This document shows, in pieces, positions 55,089 through 63,363 of a stretch of 64,000 nt of DNA. Position numbers and translations under genes: made by a program. The DNA is from Streptomyces sp. DT2A-34 (GTDB taxonomy: Bacteria > Actinomycetota > Actinomycetes > Streptomycetales > Streptomycetaceae): positions 2,646,001-2,710,000 of the forward strand of contig NZ_JASTWJ010000001.1 in assembly GCF_030499515.1 (NCBI RefSeq), written 5' to 3'. How positions within the stretch are numbered: the stretch's first letter is position 1; each line of letters opens with the position of its first letter. The notes beneath the pieces are model-generated. The model was not told where the DNA came from, searched no databases, and saw nothing but the letters and a program-made list of their open reading frames with translations.

Positions 55089-58000
55089 TCACCCCTTCTC
55101 CAAGTACTGCTCCCTCTCCTCGTCCAAGAGAGCCTCCAGGGCCGTCCGTAGGCCGGGAAGTCCCGTCAGCTCCGGATCGGCGGCCACCAGCGCCGCCGCC
55201 TCCTCCCGTGCCTCCGCGATGATCTCCTCGTCCTCGATGACCGCCAGGACCCTCAGACTGGACCGCGCTCCCGACTGAGCCTGGCCCAGGACGTCGCCCT
55301 CGCGGCGTTGTTCCAGGTCGATGCGGGAGAGTTCGAAGCCGTCGAGGGTGGACGCGACGGCGTTGAGGCGCTGGCGGGCCGCGCTGGCCTCCGGCATCTC
55401 GGTGACCAGGAGGCAGAGGCCGGGGGCGGAGCCTCGGCCCACTCGGCCGCGCAGCTGGTGGAGCTGGGAGACGCCGAAGCGGTCGGCGTCCATGATCACC
55501 ATCGCCGTGGCGTTGGGGACGTTCACGCCGACCTCGATGACCGTCGTGGCGACCAGGACGTCCGTCTCGCCGGCGGCGAAGCGGCGCATGACGGCGTCCT
55601 TGTCGTCGGGGTGCATCCTGCCGTGCAGGACCTCGACCTTGAGGCCTTGGAGAGGCCCCTTGGAGAGCTGGTCCGCCACGTCGAGGACCGCGAGCGGCGG
55701 GCGCTTCTCCGCCTCGTCCTCGGGGGACTTCTTCTTGCCGGCCTTCTTCGGGTCGTCCTCCTCGTCGCCGATGCGGGGGCAGACGACGTACGCCTGGTGG
55801 CCGTTCTCCACCTCCTCCCGCACCCGCTCCCAGGCGCGGGCCAGGAAGTGGGGCTTGTCGGCGGCCGGGACGGCATGGCTGGCGATCGGGGAGCGGCCGG
55901 CCGGGAGCTGGTCGAGGACCGAGGTCTCCAGGTCGCCGAAGACGGTCATGGCGACGGTGCGTGGGATGGGGGTCGCGGTCATGACGAGCAGATGCGGGGG
56001 CTGCTTTCCCTTGCCGCGCAGGGCGTCGCGCTGCTCGACGCCGAAGCGGTGCTGTTCGTCGACCACGACCAGGCCGAGGTCGTGGAACTGCACCTTGTCC
56101 TCGATCAGCGCGTGTGTGCCGATCACGATCCCGGCCTCCGCGGTGACCAGGTCGAGCAGGGCCTGGCGGCGGGCGGCCGCGCCCATGGACCCGGTCAGCA
56201 GGACCACCTTCGTGGCCTGCTCGGCCCCGCCCAGCATCCCGCCCTCGGCCAGCTCGCCCATCATCTCGACGATGGAGCGGTGGTGCTGCTGGGCGAGCAC
56301 TTCTGTGGGCGCGAGCATCGCGGCCTGGCCGCCGGCGTCGACGACGGCGAGCATGGCTCGGAGGGCCACCATGGTGTTGTGGGTCACCGTGAAGTTGTCG
56401 GTGATGTATGCGTGGCTCGGGTGAGCCACGCTGATGCACTGGGCCGGCTTTCGCCCCACGTACTCGACCGCGCGGATTCCCCGCCGGAAGGTGTCGTCCT
56501 TCGGCCGGGGCCGGACGCGTTCGACCTTGCGGGGCAGTCGGAACGGCACGTACTCGTCGGGCAAGGCAACCGACACGTTGAACGCATCTCGTTTCGGCAG
56601 GACGCGCGCACGGCCGCCCAGCGAGCGCACGAGCCAGGCGACATCGTCCGCAAGCCTGCGCGAGGCCGTGCAGAGCGACAGGCTCATACCGTCCGCATGG
56701 ATCGTGCCGTCGGTGTCCAGGAGCCCTTGCAACAGAGCGAGACGGTTCTTGGCCGACGTGTTCTTGAAAGCGTCGGGAACGAATTTGCCAGGCGACGTCT
56801 CGCCGCACAGGTTCAGGTCCCGCAGAGTCCGGATCACGGGGTTGCGGACACTGCCGGCAGGCTGGGAAAGCTGGATCGTGTAGTCGCAGCGGGAACCCTT
56901 TACAGGCACCAGACGGCATTCCGGCGCCACGGCGGCCGCCACGGCATCGCGAATCTCGTCGTCGATCGTGGACAGACGGAGATCGTGACGCAATGAGCCG
57001 CTCCCGAGGAGAAGGCCGAACAGGTAGGGGTCCAGCGGCAGCCCCGAGTCGCCGCCGAGATCGACCGGTGCTGCCGCTGGGAGGTACCACTTCGAGGACC
57101 CGTCTGCCTTCAACGTGTCGAGACGGATCTCCCGCGTCGTCATGATCTTGGGAGCCTGGCCCCGCTGCCACCCACCACTCGTGCCGACGATCCAGAGGTG
57201 TTCGTCGTCGCACTCCACGGAACTTCCGTCGGAGAGGACCAAACGCCACACATCGCGTTCTCCTTGTGGGAAGACGCCGTCGATCAGCGCGAGCTCCCCA
57301 TTCGGCACGACGACTTCGTCACCCACACTCATGTCACCCATCCGACGGAAACCGGAGGGTGTGAGCACGAGCGAGTCGAGGGGTTGCGCCTTGCCCGATC
57401 CGACCTCGCCCTGGAGCAGCCGGTGCATCGGGTGTTCGGTGGCGAGGTCGTCGAAGATCTCTTTGGAGACCTTCTTCTGGCCCTCGGTGAGGGTGAAGGG
57501 GAGGCGGTCGTCGAAGGCCGCCAGGAGGCCGTCCGGCTTGGGTTTGCGGGCCACCGCCGGGAGTTGGGCGTCGGCGTGACGGCGGCGGGCCAGGGCGACC
57601 TGGAGGACGAAGGCCTCGTCCCACTTGAGGCGGGAGCGGGCGTCCTCGATGTCCGCCTTGGTGTGCGGGCGGTGGATCTTCAGGAGAGCCTCGGGGAGGG
57701 AGACCAGGCCGCGGCCCTCGCGGAGGGAGTCCGGGAGGGGGTCTACGGCCTCCTGGGCGCTGGGCAGGACCGTCTGGATCGCCTTGCCGATCTTCCAGGA
57801 CTCCAGTTTGGCGGTGGCTGGGTAGATGGGGATCAGGGCGCCGGCCCAGGTCTCGACCGTCTCCGCTGCCTCGTCGTCGGCGCCGCGCAGCAACTCGTAT
57901 GCCGGATGCGCCAGTTGGAGGCGGCGGTTGAAGACGGAGACCTTGCCCGCGAACATCGCGCGTGTGCCCGGCAGGAGCTCCTTGTGGGGCTTGTGAACGC

Positions 58001-58319
58001 CGTTGCCGAAGAAGACCAGTTGGAGGCGGCCGCTGCCGTCCGTGATCGTGACTTCGAGGCGCTGGCCCTTGCCGCGGGGGGCCCTGCTGGAGGCGAAGGT
58101 GTGCAGGCGGGCGTCGGCGACCATCGCGACCACCGTGACGTGCTCGTCCATGGGGAGGTCGGCGAGGTGGGTGAGCTGGCCGCGCTCCTCGTATCTGCGG
58201 GGGTAGTGGTGCAGGAGGTCGCCGACGGTGTGCAGGCCGAGATGCTCGGCCATCACCTTCGCGGTGGGAGGGCCGAGCACTTTCTTCAGTGGTTCTTCCA
58301 GTGCGGGCACGAGATCCAT
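55089..58319 (-). CDS. recG: ATP-dependent DNA helicase RecG, intein-containing precursor
   Basis: Replication-fork remodelling helicase. Precursor of 1,076 residues from ATG 58319. Residues 1-310 hold the wedge domain and the start of the helicase up to the P-loop GEVGSGK. An intein of 338 residues (311-648) follows, then TMVALRAMLAVV and the rest of RecG: LAPTEVLAQQH, DEQHRFGVEQR (motif II), TATPIPRTVAM (III), VATTVIEVGVNVPNA (V), QLHQLRGRVGRG (VI). Extein length is 738 residues, right for RecG. Splicing is needed for an intact Walker A (GSGK-T), so RecG activity depends on the intein. Confidence 0.96.
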   Translation of the reverse strand: MDLVPALEEPLKKVLGPPTAKVMAEHLGLHTVGDLLHHYPRRYEERGQLTHLADLPMDEHVTVVAMVADARLHTFASSRAPRGKGQRLEVTITDGSGRLQLVFFGNGVHKPHKELLPGTRAMFAGKVSVFNRRLQLAHPAYELLRGADDEAAETVETWAGALIPIYPATAKLESWKIGKAIQTVLPSAQEAVDPLPDSLREGRGLVSLPEALLKIHRPHTKADIEDARSRLKWDEAFVLQVALARRRHADAQLPAVARKPKPDGLLAAFDDRLPFTLTEGQKKVSKEIFDDLATEHPMHRLLQGEVGSGKAQPLDSLVLTPSGFRRMGDMSVGDEVVVPNGELALIDGVFPQGERDVWRLVLSDGSSVECDDEHLWIVGTSGGWQRGQAPKIMTTREIRLDTLKADGSSKWYLPAAAPVDLGGDSGLPLDPYLFGLLLGSGSLRHDLRLSTIDDEIRDAVAAAVAPECRLVPVKGSRCDYTIQLSQPAGSVRNPVIRTLRDLNLCGETSPGKFVPDAFKNTSAKNRLALLQGLLDTDGTIHADGMSLSLCTASRRLADDVAWLVRSLGGRARVLPKRDAFNVSVALPDEYVPFRLPRKVERVRPRPKDDTFRRGIRAVEYVGRKPAQCISVAHPSHAYITDNFTVTHNTMVALRAMLAVVDAGGQAAMLAPTEVLAQQHHRSIVEMMGELAEGGMLGGAEQATKVVLLTGSMGAAARRQALLDLVTAEAGIVIGTHALIEDKVQFHDLGLVVVDEQHRFGVEQRDALRGKGKQPPHLLVMTATPIPRTVAMTVFGDLETSVLDQLPAGRSPIASHAVPAADKPHFLARAWERVREEVENGHQAYVVCPRIGDEEDDPKKAGKKKSPEDEAEKRPPLAVLDVADQLSKGPLQGLKVEVLHGRMHPDDKDAVMRRFAAGETDVLVATTVIEVGVNVPNATAMVIMDADRFGVSQLHQLRGRVGRGSAPGLCLLVTEMPEASAARQRLNAVASTLDGFELSRIDLEQRREGDVLGQAQSGARSSLRVLAVIEDEEIIAEAREEAAALVAADPELTGLPGLRTALEALLDEEREQYLEKG
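56376..57389 (-). mobile_element. Class 3-type intein with LAGLIDADG endonuclease domain in RecG P-loop
   Basis: 338 residues between GSGK and TMVAL. Starts AQPLDSLVL: Ala at position 1 instead of Cys/Ser. Block B reads DDEHLWIV with His 64 and Trp 66 (B:12); block F is AQCISVAHPSHAY with Cys 318 (F:4); the end is VTHN, followed by Thr +1. Trp-Cys-Thr together define class 3 inteins, which use the block F Cys as first nucleophile. Homing-endonuclease motifs: LFGLLLGSGSL (block C, about 123-133), where Ser replaces the catalytic Asp of LGDG, and LLQGLLDTDGTI (block E, about 219-230), intact. The nuclease is probably impaired. Confidence 0.93.
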
Positions 58320-58504
58320 TCCACACCACGGCACTGACAATGCCGTAGCGGTCGTGGCGGCCGTGTTGGTAAACGTCCCGGAAACCCCTGGTCAGGCGGC
58401 TCGTTCCGGCTCTAGGATGGCGCGCTCCGGCCATCCTTTCCGCGGTCACCGCCTCACCGGGACCGCCCGACCCCGCGCCGTCGCCAAGTCCCCCCAACGG
58501 CGCC

Positions 58505-60349
58505 GTGACGATGGACTCCCAGACCTCACAGTCATCCCAGGCCCCTCAACCGCCCCAGTCACCTCATACGTTCCAGGTCGACCTGCGCGGTCTGGTGGAC
58601 CTGCTCTCCCATCACCTCTACTCCAGTCCCAAGGTCTACCTGCGCGAGCTGCTGCAGAACGCGGTCGACGCCATCACCGCCAGACGCGCCGAGGAGCCGG
58701 GCGCGCCCGCCGTGGTCCGGCTGTACGCCGAGTCGGGCGCCCTGCGGGTCGAGGACTCCGGGGTCGGGCTCACCGAGGCGGACGTGCACAGCCTCCTCGC
58801 GACCATCGGACGCAGCTCCAAGCGTGCCGAAGGGCTGCAGGAGGCCCGGTCCGAGTTCCTGGGGCAGTTCGGCATCGGTCTGCTGGCCTGTTTCGTGGTC
58901 GCCGAGCGGATCCGCGTCGTCAGCCGCAGCGCCCGTACGCCGGACGCGGCGCCCGTGGAGTGGACGGCCACGGACGACGGGTCGTACACCGTGCGGACGC
59001 TGCCTGACGACGCCCGCGCCGAACCGGGGACCACCGTGCACCTGGTGGCGCGCGCCGGAGCCGCCGAGTGGCTGGCCGAGGACCGGGTGCTGGCGCTGGC
59101 GCGGGACTTCGGCTCGCTGCTGCCGTACGACGTCCGGGTCGGCGGCGAGGCGGTCACCGATCTGCCCGCGCCCTGGGACCGGCCGTACCCCTCCCCCGCC
59201 AACCGCAGGGTTGCCCTGGCCCGGCACTGTCACGACCTGTTCGGCTTCACGCCGCTGGACTCGATCGACCTGGACGTGCCGCTCGCGGGGATGCGTGGCG
59301 TGGCTTACGTCCTTCCCTCGGCGGTCAGCCCCGCCCAGCGGGCCGGCCATCGCGTCCACCTCAAGGGCATGCTGCTGACCGAGCGGGCCGAACAGCTGCT
59401 GCCGGACTGGGCGTTCTTCGTGCGGTGCGTGCTCGACACGGACAGTCTGCGGCCCACGGCCTCGCGGGAGTCGCTGTACGAGGACGAGACGCTGGCGGCC
59501 GTACGGGAGGCGCTCGGCGAAAGGATTCGGTCCTGGCTGACCGGCCTTGCGGCCGGTGATCCGGAACGGCTGGCGGCCTTCCTGGCCGTGCACCACCTGG
59601 GCGTGAAGTCCCTCGCGCGGCACGACAAGGAGATGCTGCGCACGATGCTGCCGTGGCTGCCCTTCGAGACGACCGACGGGCGGCTGTCCCTGGAGGAGTT
59701 CGCGCAGCGGCACCCGGTGGTGCACTTCACGCGGACCGTCGAGGAGTACCGGCAGGTCGCGCCGATCGCGTCCGCGCAGGGCGTCGGGGTGATCAATGGC
59801 GGTTACACGTACGACAGCGAGCTGGTCGAGGCGCTGCCGTCGGTGCGGCCGGGGACGGTCGTCGCCGAGCTGGACGCGGACACCGTGACCGCCCATCTGG
59901 ACTCGGTCGACCCGGCCGAGGAGCTGGCCCTGGCGGGCTTCCTGGCCGCCGCGCGGGCCAAGCTCGACCCCCTGGGCTGTGACGTCGTCCTGCGCGCCTT
60001 CCATCCGCTGTCCGTGCCCGCGCTGCACCTCGACGACCGGGAAGCCCGGCACGAGCAGGCGCGCGCGGAGGCGGAGGAGCAGGCCGACGACCTGTGGGCG
60101 GGCATCCTCGGCTCGCTGCGCGGCAGCACGCCACGCGCGCGTCTCGTGCTCAACCACCTCAACCCGCTCATCCGGAAGATCAGTTCCCTGGGCGATCCGG
60201 AGCTGATCGGCACCGCCACCGAGTCCCTCTACGGGCAGGCGCTGCTGATGGCGCAGCGACCGCTCAGGCCCGCGGACTCGGCGCTGCTGAACCGGGCCTT
60301 CATCGGCCTGCTGGAATGGGCCACGAACGGCGAGGAGGGCCGCCGATGA
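58505..60349 (+). CDS. Hsp90-like (HtpG-family) GHKL ATPase
   Basis: 614 residues from GTG 58505 (ATG 58511 also possible). A short Gln/Pro-rich N-terminus then the Hsp90 ATPase fold: LRELLQNAVDAI (Glu 48, Asn 52), VEDSGVGLT (Asp 84) and GQFGIGLLACFVV (120-132). The middle-domain Arg that contacts ATP is in PTASRESLYED. The C-terminal part is shorter and diverged from E. coli HtpG. It overlaps the TPR gene in ATGA. Plus strand between minus-strand recG and the DAK2 gene. Confidence 0.9.
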   Translation: MTMDSQTSQSSQAPQPPQSPHTFQVDLRGLVDLLSHHLYSSPKVYLRELLQNAVDAITARRAEEPGAPAVVRLYAESGALRVEDSGVGLTEADVHSLLATIGRSSKRAEGLQEARSEFLGQFGIGLLACFVVAERIRVVSRSARTPDAAPVEWTATDDGSYTVRTLPDDARAEPGTTVHLVARAGAAEWLAEDRVLALARDFGSLLPYDVRVGGEAVTDLPAPWDRPYPSPANRRVALARHCHDLFGFTPLDSIDLDVPLAGMRGVAYVLPSAVSPAQRAGHRVHLKGMLLTERAEQLLPDWAFFVRCVLDTDSLRPTASRESLYEDETLAAVREALGERIRSWLTGLAAGDPERLAAFLAVHHLGVKSLARHDKEMLRTMLPWLPFETTDGRLSLEEFAQRHPVVHFTRTVEEYRQVAPIASAQGVGVINGGYTYDSELVEALPSVRPGTVVAELDADTVTAHLDSVDPAEELALAGFLAAARAKLDPLGCDVVLRAFHPLSVPALHLDDREARHEQARAEAEEQADDLWAGILGSLRGSTPRARLVLNHLNPLIRKISSLGDPELIGTATESLYGQALLMAQRPLRPADSALLNRAFIGLLEWATNGEEGRR

Positions 60350-63309
60350 GCGGGATCACGGACTTCGACTCACTGCGCCGGGCGATGGCGGAGAACGGCG
60401 AGGAGCCGGAGGGTCCCGCCCGCAACGCGCGCGCGGAGCAGCTGCTCGCCGAGGCCGAGAAGCTGAACGTCCCGCTCGCCGTGATCGAGGCGCTCGGACA
60501 CCAGCTGAAGGTCTACAACTACAGCTCCGAGAAGGACAAGATGTTCGTCCCCTTCGCGCGTCTGCTGCGCATGTGGGACGAGCGGCCCGAGGACTTCGAC
60601 GCGTACGAGACGCACTCACTGCACTGGGTCTTCAAGTGGATGTCGTCCGGCATGCTCGACCAGCCGCACATCCCGCTCGCCTCGATCGAGAAGTGGCTCG
60701 GCGAGATGGAGCACCGCTACCGGCTCGCCGGGCACTCCGAACGGGCCGTGCGCAGCGCCGAGTTCAGCGTGGCCGCGCATGTCGGGGACGTGGCGCGGGC
60801 CGAGCGGGCGTACGCCGCCTGGCTGGCCGCCGACCGGGACAGCATGGCCGACTGCCACGCGTGCGAGCTGCACGGGCAGGGGTGGTGGCAGGCGGAACGG
60901 GGCCGGCACGCGGAGGGGCTGCAGCTGTGGGGGCCGGTCCTGGAGGGCGAGTTCACCTGCGCCCATGAGCCGCACACGGTCCTCGCGTCCTCCCTGGCGC
61001 CGCTGCTGCGCCTGGGACGCGTCGACGAGGCCCGCGCCAACCATCTGCGGGGCTTCAGGCTCGTACGGGCCATGGAGAGCATGCGTGGGGCCTACGCGGA
61101 CCACGTGGAGTTCTGTGCGCTGACCGGCAACGAGGCGCGCGGCCTGGAGCTGCTCGCCGAGCGGCCCGCGTACTTCACCGACGACGGGCATCCGCGCAGC
61201 AAGCTGGAGTTCATGGCGGTGGTGGCCCTGCTCATGGACCGCCTGACCGAACTCGGGCTCGGTGATCAGCGGGTGCCCGGTCCGGCGGGCCGTACCTGGA
61301 CCGCCCGCGAACTCGCCACCCACGCGCGCGGGGAGGCCCTCGCGCTGGCGGCCCGCTTCGACGAGCGCAACGGCACGGCGCACATCAGCGAGCGGGCACG
61401 CGCGCGTATGGGCCAGCGGCCACTGGTGGAGCGGCTGCCGTTGGGGGTGCGTACGCCGGCTCGGCCTACGGCGGTGGCGTTGCCCGGCCCGGCCGCGGCG
61501 AACGCGCCGGGGAACCCGGACACGCAGCCCGACCTGATCGCGCTGCTCGCCGAGGCACGGCGCCTGTCGGACACCCTGCAGCCGAACGCCGTCGAGGCCT
61601 GGGCGGCCGTCGCGCGGGCCGCCGAGGGCGTCGAGCTGGCCGCCCGCGACCGCGCGGAGATCGCCGATCACCAGGCGATGGACCTGGGCCCCGAGGGCAT
61701 CGCCCTGTTCGAGGAGGCCGCCGGGCTGTACGCGGAGGCGGGCGACCCCGGGGAGGCCCTGGCGGCACGCGCGCGTGGAGCGTACGTACGCGCTCTCTCG
61801 GGCGAGGTGCCGCAGGCCCTCACCACGATCGCCGGCCTGTACGACCGGATTCTCGCCCTGTACGCCGAGGACGGCACGGAGGTACGTCAGACGGCGGCCG
61901 TACTGATGAGCCGGGCGCGGATTCTGATGCGGCAGGTGCACGAGGCGGAGGACGCGGTGCAGGGTGCCGTCCTGGCCGACGCCGAGACCGCCGCGCGGGA
62001 GGTGCTCGCGCTCGTCGACGGGCGGGCCGGGGACGACGTACGCCTCGTCTCGCGGGCCGCGGAGGCGCAGGCGATGCTCGCGGAGCTGGCGGCGCTCACC
62101 GGGGACGTGGAAGGGGCCGCGGAGCTGTTCGCGCGGGCCTCGGAGGCGTTCGTCGGGGCGGGGCTGCCGTGGTTCGCGGTGGAGTACGAGGCCCGGCTGG
62201 CCGGTCTCGCGCACCATCTCGGCGATACGGCGGAAGCCGAGCGGGCGCTGCGGGCGGCCCTGGAGCACGGCGGGCCGCACCTCGAGGCGACCGGGCGGGC
62301 CCAGCTGAACCTCCAGCTGGCCGAGGTGCTCGGCGGGCGTGGGATGACGGAGGAGGCCGCCGAACGCGCCCTGGAGGCGGCGCACTGGGCCGACGAGGCG
62401 GGCGAGAGCCGCACGCTGGGCGCCTGGGCGCGGCAACAGCTCGGCGGGTTCCTGCTGCGGCAGGGACGGTGGGCCGAGGCCGCCGAGGTGCTGGAGTCGG
62501 CGCTGCCCGACCTGACCGCCGAGACGCACGGCGACGGCGCGGTCGTCCAGACGCAGTGGTGGCTCGGCGACTGCCTGAGCGAACTCGGCGAACACCGCGC
62601 GGCGGCCGAACGCCGGTTGCAGGCCGCCGAGATCGCCCGGCACTGGCCCGAGCAGCACGACCACGCCACGCTCGCCCACCTCGCCGCCGAATCCCTCGGC
62701 CACGCGGGCCTGCACGCCGAGGCGGACGAGGCGTACGCACGCGCGGGCGCGCTGTGGCGCTCCCTCGGCAACGTGCACGGCCTCGTCCGCTCCCTGCGCG
62801 CCCGCGCGTGGCTGGCGCTGCGGGTGGGGGACGTGGCGGGCGAAGACGCGGCCGGCGGGGTCGGCACGGCGTCCGAGTTGATGGCGAGCGCGGTCGGCGA
62901 GTGCGTGGCGGCGCTGGACGCCGCGGACGACGCGGAGGCGCGGCAGCGGCTCACCGCCGAACTCGGCCACACCCATCGGCAGTTCGGCGACCTGCTCGCC
63001 CGTTCCGCCACGGAGGACGCCGAGGACGAGTCGATCCGGGCCGCGCTGGAGGAGGCCCTGTCCCAGGTGACGCGGGCCGCCGCGGTGTTCGCCTCCCTCG
63101 GCGATGACGCCCTGCACAGCCGCACCGGCGCCGAACTCGCCGCGGGCTGGCTGGAGGCCGACCTGAGCCGCCCGGCCCGGGCCGCCGCACGCGCGCGTGC
63201 GGTGCTGACGGCGTACGCGGGCTCCGACGAGGGCGACGAGGCGGCACAGGAGCGACGGGCCGAGGCCCAGCAGATGCTGCAGGTAGTGGAGGAGCAGGGC
63301 ACGGAGTAG
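60346..63309 (+). CDS. Large TPR/helical-repeat protein coupled to Hsp90-like gene
   Basis: 987 residues from ATG 60346 inside the Hsp90-like stop (ATGA). Almost entirely helical repeats of the TPR type, for example AERALRAALEHGGPHLEATGRAQLNLQLAEVLGGRGMTEEAAERALEAAHWADEAGE and RLQAAEIARHWPEQHDHATLAHLAAESLGHAGLHAEADEAYARAGALWRSLG. The first 330 residues form a less regular domain. No catalytic motif, signal peptide or membrane segment. The operon with an Hsp90 homologue suggests a co-chaperone or scaffold, as TPR proteins serve eukaryotic Hsp90. Confidence 0.85.
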   Translation: MSGITDFDSLRRAMAENGEEPEGPARNARAEQLLAEAEKLNVPLAVIEALGHQLKVYNYSSEKDKMFVPFARLLRMWDERPEDFDAYETHSLHWVFKWMSSGMLDQPHIPLASIEKWLGEMEHRYRLAGHSERAVRSAEFSVAAHVGDVARAERAYAAWLAADRDSMADCHACELHGQGWWQAERGRHAEGLQLWGPVLEGEFTCAHEPHTVLASSLAPLLRLGRVDEARANHLRGFRLVRAMESMRGAYADHVEFCALTGNEARGLELLAERPAYFTDDGHPRSKLEFMAVVALLMDRLTELGLGDQRVPGPAGRTWTARELATHARGEALALAARFDERNGTAHISERARARMGQRPLVERLPLGVRTPARPTAVALPGPAAANAPGNPDTQPDLIALLAEARRLSDTLQPNAVEAWAAVARAAEGVELAARDRAEIADHQAMDLGPEGIALFEEAAGLYAEAGDPGEALAARARGAYVRALSGEVPQALTTIAGLYDRILALYAEDGTEVRQTAAVLMSRARILMRQVHEAEDAVQGAVLADAETAAREVLALVDGRAGDDVRLVSRAAEAQAMLAELAALTGDVEGAAELFARASEAFVGAGLPWFAVEYEARLAGLAHHLGDTAEAERALRAALEHGGPHLEATGRAQLNLQLAEVLGGRGMTEEAAERALEAAHWADEAGESRTLGAWARQQLGGFLLRQGRWAEAAEVLESALPDLTAETHGDGAVVQTQWWLGDCLSELGEHRAAAERRLQAAEIARHWPEQHDHATLAHLAAESLGHAGLHAEADEAYARAGALWRSLGNVHGLVRSLRARAWLALRVGDVAGEDAAGGVGTASELMASAVGECVAALDAADDAEARQRLTAELGHTHRQFGDLLARSATEDAEDESIRAALEEALSQVTRAAAVFASLGDDALHSRTGAELAAGWLEADLSRPARAAARARAVLTAYAGSDEGDEAAQERRAEAQQMLQVVEEQGTE

Positions 63310-63363
63310 CGGCGCGGGGAGGGGCCGGTTCCGGGCTCTCGCGCGACAGGGCTCCGGGGAGCG

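Noticed and set aside
54979..57249. Upstream extension of the rsmD frame into recG
   Set aside because: The true rsmD start is the ATG at 54978 with AAGGA; the extension is Arg/Pro-rich and antisense-like in composition within recG.
58559..60157. 532-codon minus-strand frame opposite the Hsp90-like gene
   Set aside because: No motif, and the plus-strand frame has complete Hsp90 motifs.
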